Shown here in pieces: positions 48,197-55,350 of a stretch of 64,000 bases of DNA (positions are counted from its first letter, which is position 1; the number at the start of each line of letters is the position of its first letter). The stretch covers positions 1 to 64,000 of the forward strand of contig NZ_BMLK01000010.1 of the NCBI RefSeq assembly GCF_014645195.1, read 5' to 3'. The stretch is from Novosphingobium indicum. Lineage in GTDB: Bacteria > Pseudomonadota > Alphaproteobacteria > Sphingomonadales > Sphingomonadaceae. Below the pieces are notes generated by a model that had not been told where the DNA came from, did not search any database, and worked only from the letters and a program-made list of their open reading frames with translations. A program made the translations under genes and the position numbers.

Positions 48197-48394
48197 TCAA
48201 GCGGCGGCCTCTTTCTCGGTCACTTCGCGCATGACGATACGGCCATTGAGCGGAAGGGCGTTCAGGTTGAGGGAAAAGCCTTTCCCGTCGCGGGTCGGCC
48301 AGGCCACTCCGATATCGGTCCAGCGGGCGGACTTGCCTTCGCCATTGACGGAATAGAGACGGAAGGCGGGACGGTTTGTGTTGGTGTCAGACAT
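48197..48394 (-). CDS. Small conserved plasmid-type protein
   Basis: A 65-residue protein, mostly beta-strand: AFRLYSVNGEGKSARWTDIGVAWPTRDGKGF and then LNLNALPLNGRIVMRE. The pattern resembles small single-domain proteins common on alphaproteobacterial conjugative plasmids (DUF736-like in style), but I cannot assign a family firmly. AAAAGGAGCATCAAA precedes the ATG. Upstream lies a long structured stretch (48451-48613). Confidence 0.65.
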   Translation of the reverse strand: MSDTNTNRPAFRLYSVNGEGKSARWTDIGVAWPTRDGKGFSLNLNALPLNGRIVMREVTEKEAAA

Positions 48395-48645
48395 TTTGAT
48401 GCTCCTTTTCACTTCGCCAAACGGATGAGCCCGTCGGCTTCATGGGAGCACTGAAAAGACACGGGGTAAGCCGTGCGGGATCAAATGCCGCCAGCCCGTT
48501 TTACGGGGGCGGAGCTGCACGAAGGAAGCGAGCCGCATTGATCCCCGCTGGCACCGTGTCTTAGTCCCCATGAAGAGAAGCCGAGGGGCACATTTCCGTG
48601 AGAATGTGATCCCCATGGGAGCATCAGGCTGACACTTGCAGACCG
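48395..48645 (-). other. Structured non-coding leader region
   Basis: Between two minus-strand genes. An outer stem GACACGG (48458) / CCGTGTC (48557), a bulged stem GCGGGATCAAATGC / GCATTGATCCCCGC, and an inner hairpin CGCC-AG-CCCGT / ACGGG-GGCG around TTT can form one branched structure. The ten bases CATGGGAGCA occur at both edges (48441-48450 and 48614-48623). This could be a structured RNA, a leader element or an origin-type site. Confidence 0.45.
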
Positions 48646-48972
48646 TCAGAACGGACAATCGTCGTCTTCATCGTCGAAGGGAAATAGTTCGCCTTGGGCC
48701 TCTTCGGGATACCACGTGTCCTGCAACTGCCGGAAATAGGCCGCATTCACCTGATCCTGAAGGCGGCACCGCAAATAGACCAGTCGCGTGATTGACGAGA
48801 TCGGGATGTAGCACGCGGAACGACGCATCGCCGCAATCTCTCGGGGGCTCACATAACGATGCTTTTCCGCAAAATCGGCGAGATTGACTTCAAGAAGCGC
48901 AGCAAGGCTCTGGCACTGCTCGTAAAGGTCGATCCGGCAATCCTGAAGGTCTTGTTGGGTCATTCGCGGCAT
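48646..48972 (-). CDS. Hypothetical protein of the mobile element
   Basis: A 108-residue protein, MPRMTQQDLQDCRIDLYEQC..., acidic at the C terminus (FPFDDEDDDCPF). It contains RYVSPREIAAMRRSACYIPISSITRL, possibly a helical DNA- or partner-binding part. GGGAGGACC precedes the ATG. I do not recognise a family. Confidence 0.6.
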   Translation of the reverse strand: MPRMTQQDLQDCRIDLYEQCQSLAALLEVNLADFAEKHRYVSPREIAAMRRSACYIPISSITRLVYLRCRLQDQVNAAYFRQLQDTWYPEEAQGELFPFDDEDDDCPF

Positions 48973-49043
48973 GGGTTAGGTCCTCCCTTGTTCGAGGAGG
49001 TCGGACTACCTGCGCGGCCCATGTTGGTTGGGCGGAAGTCAGC

Positions 49044-49325
49044 CTAGTTGAAGAGAGGCCCAAGCTGCCGCCGAATAAGGCGAATAGCCTGCCCCGTTGC
49101 CTCGTAGCGCATGTCGGGAGACAGGCGGGGATCGCGCAACGCGATCTCAAAGCGTTTCAGGTAACGCTCTTCGAGGCAACCGTGCTTGCGGATCACCCGC
49201 AGGGCTTCCTCATGGTCGGGCAGAAAGTCCTCGCACAGCATCGCTGCCTGAACCCTTTCGAGGGCTTCAAGAGCACTTCGGAGCAAATGCTCGCGAGGGA
49301 TCGCTTTCGTCGGACAGTTCCACAT
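49044..49325 (-). CDS. Hypothetical protein of the mobile element
   Basis: A 93-residue, probably all-helical protein: AIPREHLLRSALEALERVQAAML, then RYLKRFEIALRDPRL and a C-terminal IRLIRRQLGPLF. The start MWNCPTK is chosen because it is the first ATG inside the conserved-looking part; the upstream bases are AT-rich with a weak AAAAGAAC site. No family recognised. Confidence 0.55.
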   Translation of the reverse strand: MWNCPTKAIPREHLLRSALEALERVQAAMLCEDFLPDHEEALRVIRKHGCLEERYLKRFEIALRDPRLSPDMRYEATGQAIRLIRRQLGPLFN

Positions 49326-49413
49326 TGTTCTATTTTGTTCTTTTAATGTTCTGCACATCTAAGAGCAAAATTCAATCTGAATCTGAGAGCGCCGCGCCCC
49401 AAAGGCGCGGCGC

Positions 49414-49761
49414 TCAAAACAGGCTCATCTGGGTGTCGGCGGGGTTAGGAATACGATAGTAGTCCCGCGCAAAGGCGACCGTGCGACTGCCTTCAAGGAT
49501 GGGCGCGGGGCGTGGGTGAGCATAGCTCCATGTTGCCCAAATCTTCAGGCCTGATCCCTGATACGCGACCTTCACGCTATCGCGGCATCCTGAGCCGCCC
49601 CAGATTCCAAGCTCGTATTTGAGTGCGGCCGCAAGATCGGCGTCTGTGAGGCCAGTTGCTGCCCGCTCAGCCCATCGGGCGCGTGATCCCGCATAGCTCT
49701 GCGTTGCGCGGCGAAAAGCGTTTTCGATATCTTCTCGTGTCAATTGCTCTGGATTATCCAT
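49414..49761 (-). CDS. Hypothetical protein of the mobile element
   Basis: A 115-residue protein, MDNPEQLTREDIENAFRRAT..., with the stretch DADLAAALKYELGIWGGSG and a C-terminal ADTQMSLF. The final QxSLF resembles a beta-clamp-binding peptide of the QL(S/D)LF type, which would link it to the replication fork; this is only an idea. GGAGGAGAT lies directly before the ATG. The palindrome at 49782-49802 is 20 bases upstream. Confidence 0.6.
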   Translation of the reverse strand: MDNPEQLTREDIENAFRRATQSYAGSRARWAERAATGLTDADLAAALKYELGIWGGSGCRDSVKVAYQGSGLKIWATWSYAHPRPAPILEGSRTVAFARDYYRIPNPADTQMSLF

Positions 49762-49781
49762 ATCTCCTCCAATTCTCATTC

Positions 49782-49802
49782 AGGTTCATGCCATATGAAC
49801 CT
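49782..49802. promoter_or_regulatory. Palindrome upstream of the 49414-49761 gene
   Basis: Perfect arms AGGTTCAT and ATGAACCT around a 5-base centre, 20 bases upstream of a start codon. It is probably an operator or a leader hairpin. Confidence 0.4.
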
Positions 49803-50015
49803 CTGCCCTTCGGCGAGAATGGGGAGGCAAGCGCAAGGAGGCTCCGAACGAGGGGCCACGGGCCAAAGGCCAAGGGGATGCGTTTGGATGCCTTGCGCGC
49901 GCTAGGGGCAAAGCCCCTTAGAAGAAAATCCCGTTAGCGATCGTCACCCGAATGGGCCGAGACCTTGGCTCGGTGCGGCAACGCATAGAGCGCGGGCTGT
50001 TAGGCAACGGCAGGG

Positions 50016-50777
50016 CTACTTGTTGGCAATTTCGATGTCAGTTCCGCCAGTGGCAACTATGGCTGAATGCTCGATCATTCGGCGCGTCGCTTTGTGTGTC
50101 AGGGCAACGGACCGAACCTTGCCATTGATTTTCAACTCAATGTCATCGACCACGATATCGACTTCGATACGGGCATCCGCCGCCAAGGCGTTCTTCAACA
50201 ACACATGGATACGGTGGCTTGTCGCCTGCCCTTTTGAGCCTGTTCGGTAGTTCCGAAACCGCCCCCTTAGACTCTGGGATTCACCGATGTAAAATTCGGA
50301 TCGGCTCTTGTAGGTGATCCGCAATCGGTAGAGTCCAGGCACCTCGGCCACAGGAGGGAAGTGGAGTGAACCCGCGCTGTCGAGCGTAACTGCTCCCAAG
50401 GCTTTCCACTCGAACCTGATGGCTATGTCATTCCTCGCGGCAACTGGTGCTGGTGCGAGCGGCACACTCGGCACATGGGGAGCAACTGAAGACTGTCTTG
50501 AGCGGGCTGATTTCGGCGCGGCGCGAACCGATGATGCGCGGACGAATTTGACCGTTCTCGCCTTGCGATTGAGAGATTTAGTTTCCCAGCCGCGCTTCAG
50601 CCAAACGCAATTGTGACGACCATCGACGGGAGAATTGCTCCACCAAACATCGTATGCATCAGCGCTTTGCGGCAGTTTTTTACCGAGAATGCCAGCGATG
50701 CGGTCGAAACTTAGCGAGACCTCATTGCCTGTCTGCTGATCTAGAAATTCGCCAAGTGCTTCGTATTTTTTGCTCAT
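50016..50777 (-). CDS. DUF7662 and GIY-YIG domain protein
   Basis: A 253-residue protein with two domains. Residues 1-80 (KYEALGEFLDQQTG, YDVWWSNSP, CVWLKRGWETKSLNRKARTVKFVR) match the small DUF7662 type. After a Ser/Ala/Pro linker comes a GIY-YIG-like nuclease fold: GLY at 148-150, YIG at 163-165, arginines in SLRGRFRNYR and the likely metal glutamate in RRMIEHSAI (Glu236). It would cut DNA, perhaps as an element-borne nuclease or defence effector. The start is the ATG giving MSKKYEAL; an earlier ATG adds three residues. Confidence 0.7.
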   Translation of the reverse strand: MSKKYEALGEFLDQQTGNEVSLSFDRIAGILGKKLPQSADAYDVWWSNSPVDGRHNCVWLKRGWETKSLNRKARTVKFVRASSVRAAPKSARSRQSSVAPHVPSVPLAPAPVAARNDIAIRFEWKALGAVTLDSAGSLHFPPVAEVPGLYRLRITYKSRSEFYIGESQSLRGRFRNYRTGSKGQATSHRIHVLLKNALAADARIEVDIVVDDIELKINGKVRSVALTHKATRRMIEHSAIVATGGTDIEIANK

Positions 50778-50842
50778 GGTAACCATTGATGCACGAATCT
50801 CTCGGCTCTGCAACGCATCAACAAAAGAGCAAAAACTCGCGC

Positions 50843-51151
50843 TCAAAAGAGCGCGAGTTGACGGGACGCTGCTTCGGCCTTGCGCCATACAGCGGTGCGT
50901 GAAAGCTCCTCGATCCAAGCCTCGACATAGCTCTCAGGGCCGCCAAAATTATCCACCTCTGACGGGTGGATGAAGTGGGAGCGGTAGCCAGTTTCGGTGA
51001 TCGGGAGCGGTGCGCGTGCTGGTGAAATGCTTTCCACCTCCAGATGCGCCATCCCTCGACCATCCTCATAGGCGAGGTAGTCGCGGTTCCAGCGGATTTC
51101 GATTTCGATGCCGTTCCAGTTTTTGTGAATGATTGCGTAGTCGGTGTTCAT
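50843..51151 (-). CDS. Hypothetical plasmid-type protein
   Basis: A 102-residue protein, MNTDYAIIHKNWNGIEIEIR..., with WNRDYLAYEDGRGMAHLEVES and a C terminus ending RQLALF, another possible clamp-binding peptide. Similar short proteins often lie near ArdC on alphaproteobacterial mobile elements. AAGGAGGCAGAC precedes the ATG. One copy of the 5' repeat element lies 90 bases upstream. Confidence 0.62.
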   Translation of the reverse strand: MNTDYAIIHKNWNGIEIEIRWNRDYLAYEDGRGMAHLEVESISPARAPLPITETGYRSHFIHPSEVDNFGGPESYVEAWIEELSRTAVWRKAEAASRQLALF

Positions 51152-51240
51152 GTCTGCCTCCTTGAAGTTCGGGTTCGTCCGTTCGACGGGGAGACCAGGA
51201 CGGCAGGGTTCAAAGGGGCAGCGTCACCCGTGCTTGCCAC

Positions 51241-51292
51241 GGGGAAACGGCCAACACGGGAGCGTTAGCGAATGGATCGGGCAAGGCGTTGA
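51241..51292 (-). repeat. Upstream repeat element, copy 1
   Basis: It shares GAAACGG-CAACACGGGAGC and GCGAATGGATCGGGCA followed by CGTTGAC with 52411-52473. It lies 90 bases upstream of the minus-strand gene at 50843-51151, so it is probably a promoter or leader element. Confidence 0.55.
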
Positions 51293-51416
51293 CGGTGTTC
51301 CTGCCCTGCCAACTTTCCCGTCAATGTGATCGGACGCACCCGAACGGAGGCAGACATGAAAAAGGGCCGACAAGTGGCCCTTCCCATGAAACGGTATCGA
51401 GATTGAAAGGCGGCCC

Positions 51417-52334
51417 TCAGGCCGCCTCCCTGATGTCATTCGAGGTCAGGCTCAGGAGGTACTCGGCAGCCTTGTTCGCAGCACTTGCCGCCGTGAAGAT
51501 CGCCTTGCGGTCACCCTTCAGGATACGCAGCCAGTGTCCGATATAATCGGCATGATCGGGACGGGGCTCGACCGTGATCCCGAGATCACCGCAAAGAAAG
51601 GCAGCGCCGAGCTCAGCAACCATCTCTTCCATGGCATAGGCATCATCGCCAAAGCGTTCGCCGAAGGTGCGCGCCAGACGGTGATCGGCACCCGACCAGT
51701 GGGTCAGCTCGTGCAGCAGAGTAGAATACCAGCCTTCAGAAGCATCACTCGTAGCCGTGCCCATGAAGCGAAATCGGTCGGGCATCGTGATCGCATCTTC
51801 CTTGATGCTGTAATAGGCGCTTGATCCGCCCTCGCGGATAACAGCACCCGACGCAGCAATCATCTGCTCGGCACGCTCGCAGGGCGAGACGGGATCGACG
51901 CTAGTATCAGGTTCGTCGATGACATAGCCTTCGACCTGCGCGACATTGAAGACACGCGATGCGCGTGCAACGAAACGACGCTGGAATCCATCCTCGGACG
52001 ATCCGTCGTCCTGTTCGCCAGGCTCGATATCCTTGTAGAAGATGATGAGCGAGGATTTCTCGCCCTTGCGGACCTGTGCGCCACGATCCTGCCATTGGCG
52101 GTAGGTGCCCCAGAGGCCGTGCGTGTATTCGGCGCAGTAGGCGGAAGCCCAGAGGGCGACTGTGTTGACGCCGCGATAGGCCTTGCCGCTCGATACGTTG
52201 ATCGGGCGTTCAATCAGACCACTTTGCGAATGCCAGGGCATTTGCGGATTGTCGGCACCATCTTCGATGGCGGCGATGATCTGGTCCGTGATGGCGGTGT
52301 AAACGTCAGTGCGTTCATGTGATGAAGTAGTCAT
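51417..52334 (-). CDS. ardC: ArdC-type antirestriction protein
   Basis: A 305-residue protein. The N-terminal ssDNA-binding domain (about 1-140) has MPWHSQSGLIERPINVSSGKAYRGVN and WGTYRQWQDRGAQVRKGEKSS. The C-terminal zincin-like domain has the motif LLHELTHWSGADHRL (HELTH 208-212) and a downstream EEMVAELGAAFL that would give the third ligand. ArdC proteins protect incoming DNA from restriction during transfer. GAAAGGAGATC precedes the ATG. A repeat element lies 77 bases upstream. Confidence 0.9.
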   Translation of the reverse strand: MTTSSHERTDVYTAITDQIIAAIEDGADNPQMPWHSQSGLIERPINVSSGKAYRGVNTVALWASAYCAEYTHGLWGTYRQWQDRGAQVRKGEKSSLIIFYKDIEPGEQDDGSSEDGFQRRFVARASRVFNVAQVEGYVIDEPDTSVDPVSPCERAEQMIAASGAVIREGGSSAYYSIKEDAITMPDRFRFMGTATSDASEGWYSTLLHELTHWSGADHRLARTFGERFGDDAYAMEEMVAELGAAFLCGDLGITVEPRPDHADYIGHWLRILKGDRKAIFTAASAANKAAEYLLSLTSNDIREAA

Positions 52335-52697
52335 GTCCTGATCTCCTTTCGCTGTTCCTGAGGACGCGAAGGGACCAGGCTGGGGCTATGAGACGGCTCG
52401 TCAGCCGTCAGGCGAAACGGACAACACGGGAGCCGGAATGCAATGCAGGCGAATGGATCGGGCAGGCCGTTGACTGGCCGTCGGCCTCAGCCACGTTCGC
52501 GAATGCATCTCAGGGGCTAGCGCAAAAGGAGAAGCGGCTTAGCGCTTCGCCCTCGGCGTGACGGACCCGAAAGGATAACTGCAACGAGCACGTAGCGGTG
52601 GTCGATAGAAAACGAGCGCAGAATCCTCTGGCACTCAACTCGAACTCAGGTTAAATGTATGACATGAGGCTATTTTACTGACCTTGGAGGCGAGTTG
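52335..52697. other. Intergenic control region between ardC and the Xre gene
   Basis: About 360 bases without a gene. It holds a hairpin GACGGCT/AGCCGTC (52392-52409), repeat element copy 2 (52411-52473) and, at the right end, GGAGG for the Xre gene. Divergent promoters are expected here. Confidence 0.5.
52411..52473 (-). repeat. Upstream repeat element, copy 2
   Basis: It carries the same two conserved blocks as 51241-51292, but with a longer gap between them (15 instead of 4 bases). It lies 77 bases upstream of ardC. Confidence 0.55.
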
Positions 52698-52928
52698 GTG
52701 TTGAGAGCCTGTCAGTGTCGTATGGCTAGGGCCGGAATCGGGCTTTCTCGCTCGGCGTTGGCTATGAAGGCAAATGTATCTGTTGCAACGCTGTCGGACT
52801 TTGAATTGGAAAAAAGAGAGCCATACGACCGTACTCTTCGAGACATTCAGCAAGCCCTGGAAGCTTTGGGGGTGACCTTTCTAGAGGCGGATGAACGGGG
52901 TCTCGGAGTACGATACAAGAACGGATAA
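52698..52928 (+). CDS. Xre-type HTH regulator
   Basis: A 76-residue helix-turn-helix protein: CRMARAGIGLSRSALAMKANVSVATLSDFELEKREPYDRTLRDI, followed by a short tail. It is a Cro/Xre-type regulator of the size used to time expression of restriction systems. GGAGG precedes GTG at the right distance; a TTG one codon earlier is possible. It is the first plus-strand gene of the defence block and lies 89 bases before the ParB-like gene. Confidence 0.75.
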   Translation: MLRACQCRMARAGIGLSRSALAMKANVSVATLSDFELEKREPYDRTLRDIQQALEALGVTFLEADERGLGVRYKNG

Positions 52929-53017
52929 CGGTCGGGCGCTCCGTTTCGAGATGCGTCTATGGAAACTTCAATCCCGTCCTGCCGCAGAGGCGGCGGCAGC
53001 ATAAGGGGGAATGAAAA

Positions 53018-54097
53018 TTGACGCGAGAAATTGAATACACAAGGCTAGACCAAATTGCCCTTGACCCTTTAAATCCCCGTTTGGGGAGGGCCGCCCACCA
53101 ACTCAACTTGGATCAAGATCAAATTTATGACCGAATGAAGGATTGGTCATTAGAAGAGCTTGCGACTTCATTTCTAGAAAGTGGCTTTTGGCCACATGAA
53201 GCCGTGTTGTGCGTTGTCGAACCCCTTCAAGGACAGGACCGCCTTGTAGTGGTGGAGGGGAACCGACGCATAGCGGCACTCCAAAGGCTTGAAAAAGCCT
53301 ACGCTGGTGAAGAGACGTCCAAAAGGTGGCGTGAGTTGATCGAAGGGGTTCCTCGCCCGGACCGTCTGTTTGAGCAAGTTCCATTCATAAAGTATGAAAA
53401 TAGGGCGGAAGTGGATGCATTTTTGGGTTTCCGTCATGTGACGGGGATCAAAGAATGGGCTCCACCTGAAAAAGCCCAATTTATTGCAAAACTTATCGAT
53501 GAAGGCGGGCTCTCTTATCGCCAAGTCATGAGAAAGATAGGAAGCAAAACAGATACTGTTGAACGAAACTATATTGCTTATTGCATACTAACTCAAATGG
53601 AGGAAACTGAAGGGCTTGAAGTGGATGAGGTTGAGAATCGTTTCAGCGTTCTCTTTCTTTCACTAAGGTCGAAGAACGTTCAAGAATTTCTTGGCGTCCA
53701 AGGTAAGTTTGGCATTGAACCGCAAAACGTGAAGCCGCCGATTGATGCAAATAACATCGATAGGCTTAAGGAATATTCCAAGTGGCTGTTCGGGGATGCT
53801 GACACACCGCCTGTTGTTCAGGATTCCCGTGAGGTCGATAAGTTTGCTCGTGTCATAGCCTCGGCGGATGGGTTGGAATACCTTCGCAGCGTGAGGCGCC
53901 CCAGCCTAGACAAGGCCTTTGTTATCGCGGGCGGTGACCAAGAAGAGGTTTATGAACTTCTTTCTAGTGCGACATATAACTTGCAGGAATCACTTTCATC
54001 TATTCACTTATACAAGGGTGATGAGCGTCTGATCTCAATTTCCAAGCGGCTACTCGCAAACGCAGAGCAACTCAAAAAGACGCTTGAGCTAGACTAA
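53018..54097 (+). CDS. ParB-like nuclease-domain protein
   Basis: A 359-residue protein. The N-terminal ParB/sulfiredoxin-like fold starts YTRLDQIALDPLNPRLG and shows the box VEGNRRIAALQR at 79-90. A probable HTH part follows (SYRQVMRKIGSKTDTVERNYIAY, about 170-195). The C-terminal half is unassigned. There is no partner ParA, so plasmid partition is unlikely. The start is TTG with GGGGGA 7 bases before. Base composition is much poorer in GC than the host. The next gene begins 1 base after the stop. Confidence 0.7.
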   Translation: MTREIEYTRLDQIALDPLNPRLGRAAHQLNLDQDQIYDRMKDWSLEELATSFLESGFWPHEAVLCVVEPLQGQDRLVVVEGNRRIAALQRLEKAYAGEETSKRWRELIEGVPRPDRLFEQVPFIKYENRAEVDAFLGFRHVTGIKEWAPPEKAQFIAKLIDEGGLSYRQVMRKIGSKTDTVERNYIAYCILTQMEETEGLEVDEVENRFSVLFLSLRSKNVQEFLGVQGKFGIEPQNVKPPIDANNIDRLKEYSKWLFGDADTPPVVQDSREVDKFARVIASADGLEYLRSVRRPSLDKAFVIAGGDQEEVYELLSSATYNLQESLSSIHLYKGDERLISISKRLLANAEQLKKTLELD

Positions 54098-54098
54098 A

Positions 54099-55034
54099 AT
54101 GCTCAAGATTCCTGAGGTAAAATTTGGCTACTCCGCCAATCAATCTAACGTCGATCCAAATGCTATGGGCGACTGGCTTGAGGCGTGTGCCCTTTTCGAT
54201 GGCCCCGATGTCACTAAGGGTGATGTCATAGATATGCTTCTGGAATATCAGATTTGCTCTGATGAAAATCAGGACTTGGCTCATTTGATTGCTGAAGAAG
54301 GTTGGGAAGAAATTTCCAAGCGAAAGCGCTGGGGTGGGCTGCCGGATCATGTGGACATAACTGTTAATCGGATTAGCTCACAGGGGAATTGGCAGGATGA
54401 CCCAATAAGGTCTTTTTTTGTATTGCTTTCAGCCCTCAGAATTTACCCCGACTGGGCAAAGGATTTTCAAGCATATTCGGTTCAGGGCGATCTTTTTGAG
54501 CGAATCGTAGAGGTTATTTGCCCCCATTTGCTTCCAGGCTGGATTGCCTACCGCGCTGGCTGGTCACCTGACGACACTAAGAACATTCCGGAGATTGTGG
54601 GTGAGTTAGTCAACCGCTTGTATGTTCCTGGCGCGGCAGACTTGGATCGATGGCTTTTGAATGCTGGCAATGACGGTGGCTTGGATATGATTTGCTATCG
54701 GAGTTTTGGAGACGAGCGGGAGGCAATGCCACTGTTCTTTCTACAATGCGCCAGCGGAAAAAATTGGCGGGACAAAATACACACGCCGAACCCCAATTTA
54801 TGGCAAAAGTTCCTAGATTCAGCGGTGCTTCCCAGCACAGGAATTGTCGCCCCTTTCGTTATTGACGATAAGGAATTGAGAATTGCAGCACTTATTGGTC
54901 AAATTGTCGTCTTTGACCGAATTAGGCTGCTGAGCGCAGCTAGGGATGGTGACGTACAGCTTGACGATGGCTTCAGGGATGAGGTGATCGATTGGTTGCA
55001 ACCAAGGATCGATGGCTTGCCACGCGTGACTTAG
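54099..55034 (+). CDS. Putative PD-(D/E)XK-type nuclease, partner of the ParB-like protein
   Basis: A 311-residue protein without a recognised family. Its middle shows a possible restriction-nuclease core: Glu134 in GDLFERIVEVI, Asp196 in NDGGLD, and FLQCASGKNW at 214-223, where Gln-Cys-Ala-Ser would replace the usual E-x-K. It is coupled to the ParB-like gene and equally AT-rich. The function is proposed as the effector of a two-gene defence module. Confidence 0.55.
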   Translation: MLKIPEVKFGYSANQSNVDPNAMGDWLEACALFDGPDVTKGDVIDMLLEYQICSDENQDLAHLIAEEGWEEISKRKRWGGLPDHVDITVNRISSQGNWQDDPIRSFFVLLSALRIYPDWAKDFQAYSVQGDLFERIVEVICPHLLPGWIAYRAGWSPDDTKNIPEIVGELVNRLYVPGAADLDRWLLNAGNDGGLDMICYRSFGDEREAMPLFFLQCASGKNWRDKIHTPNPNLWQKFLDSAVLPSTGIVAPFVIDDKELRIAALIGQIVVFDRIRLLSAARDGDVQLDDGFRDEVIDWLQPRIDGLPRVT

Positions 55035-55350
55035 TTCGAGCGAAATCCCTTTCGCCATACCGAAGGGCGAGTGAGGTTCGTGGCTAGAATGCCGGAGCAG
55101 GTAGGTTAGCAAATGAGGCGAAGGCGGCATGGTGTTCGTAGGTCCGTGCGAGGGCGTTGGGCAACTCGGGCGGAGGGCTTGGAATTACGGCAACAAGCGA
55201 TACAAGGCGTGGTGCGATCACACGCGAAAGTGCGTCGCAAAGCTGGAGGCCTTGAGGAATGCGGAGGAAGGAAAGCGACGAACTTCTAGGGGAAAGTATG
55301 CGATAAGACTTTAAAAATATTCATCTTTGTGGTTTTCTTATTGCAGTATT
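55035..55350. other. Non-coding stretch before the methyltransferase gene
   Basis: About 315 bases. A 61-codon plus-strand ORF here has no ribosome binding site or recognisable content. The last 40 bases are AT-rich and probably contain the promoter of the MORC-Z1 operon, but I see no clear -35/-10 pair and no ribosome binding site before the methyltransferase ATG. Confidence 0.4.

Noticed and set aside
48440..48658. 72-codon minus-strand ORF
   Set aside because: It lies on the structured non-coding stretch; cysteine- and arginine-rich with no coding features.
53018..54097. Chromosome or plasmid partition ParB
   Set aside because: No ParA gene, no parS-like repeats nearby, and the coupled partner looks like a nuclease.
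55129..55314. 61-codon plus-strand ORF before the methyltransferase, considered as a Vsr-like or regulator gene
   Set aside because: No ribosome binding site, no Vsr motif and no HTH pattern.
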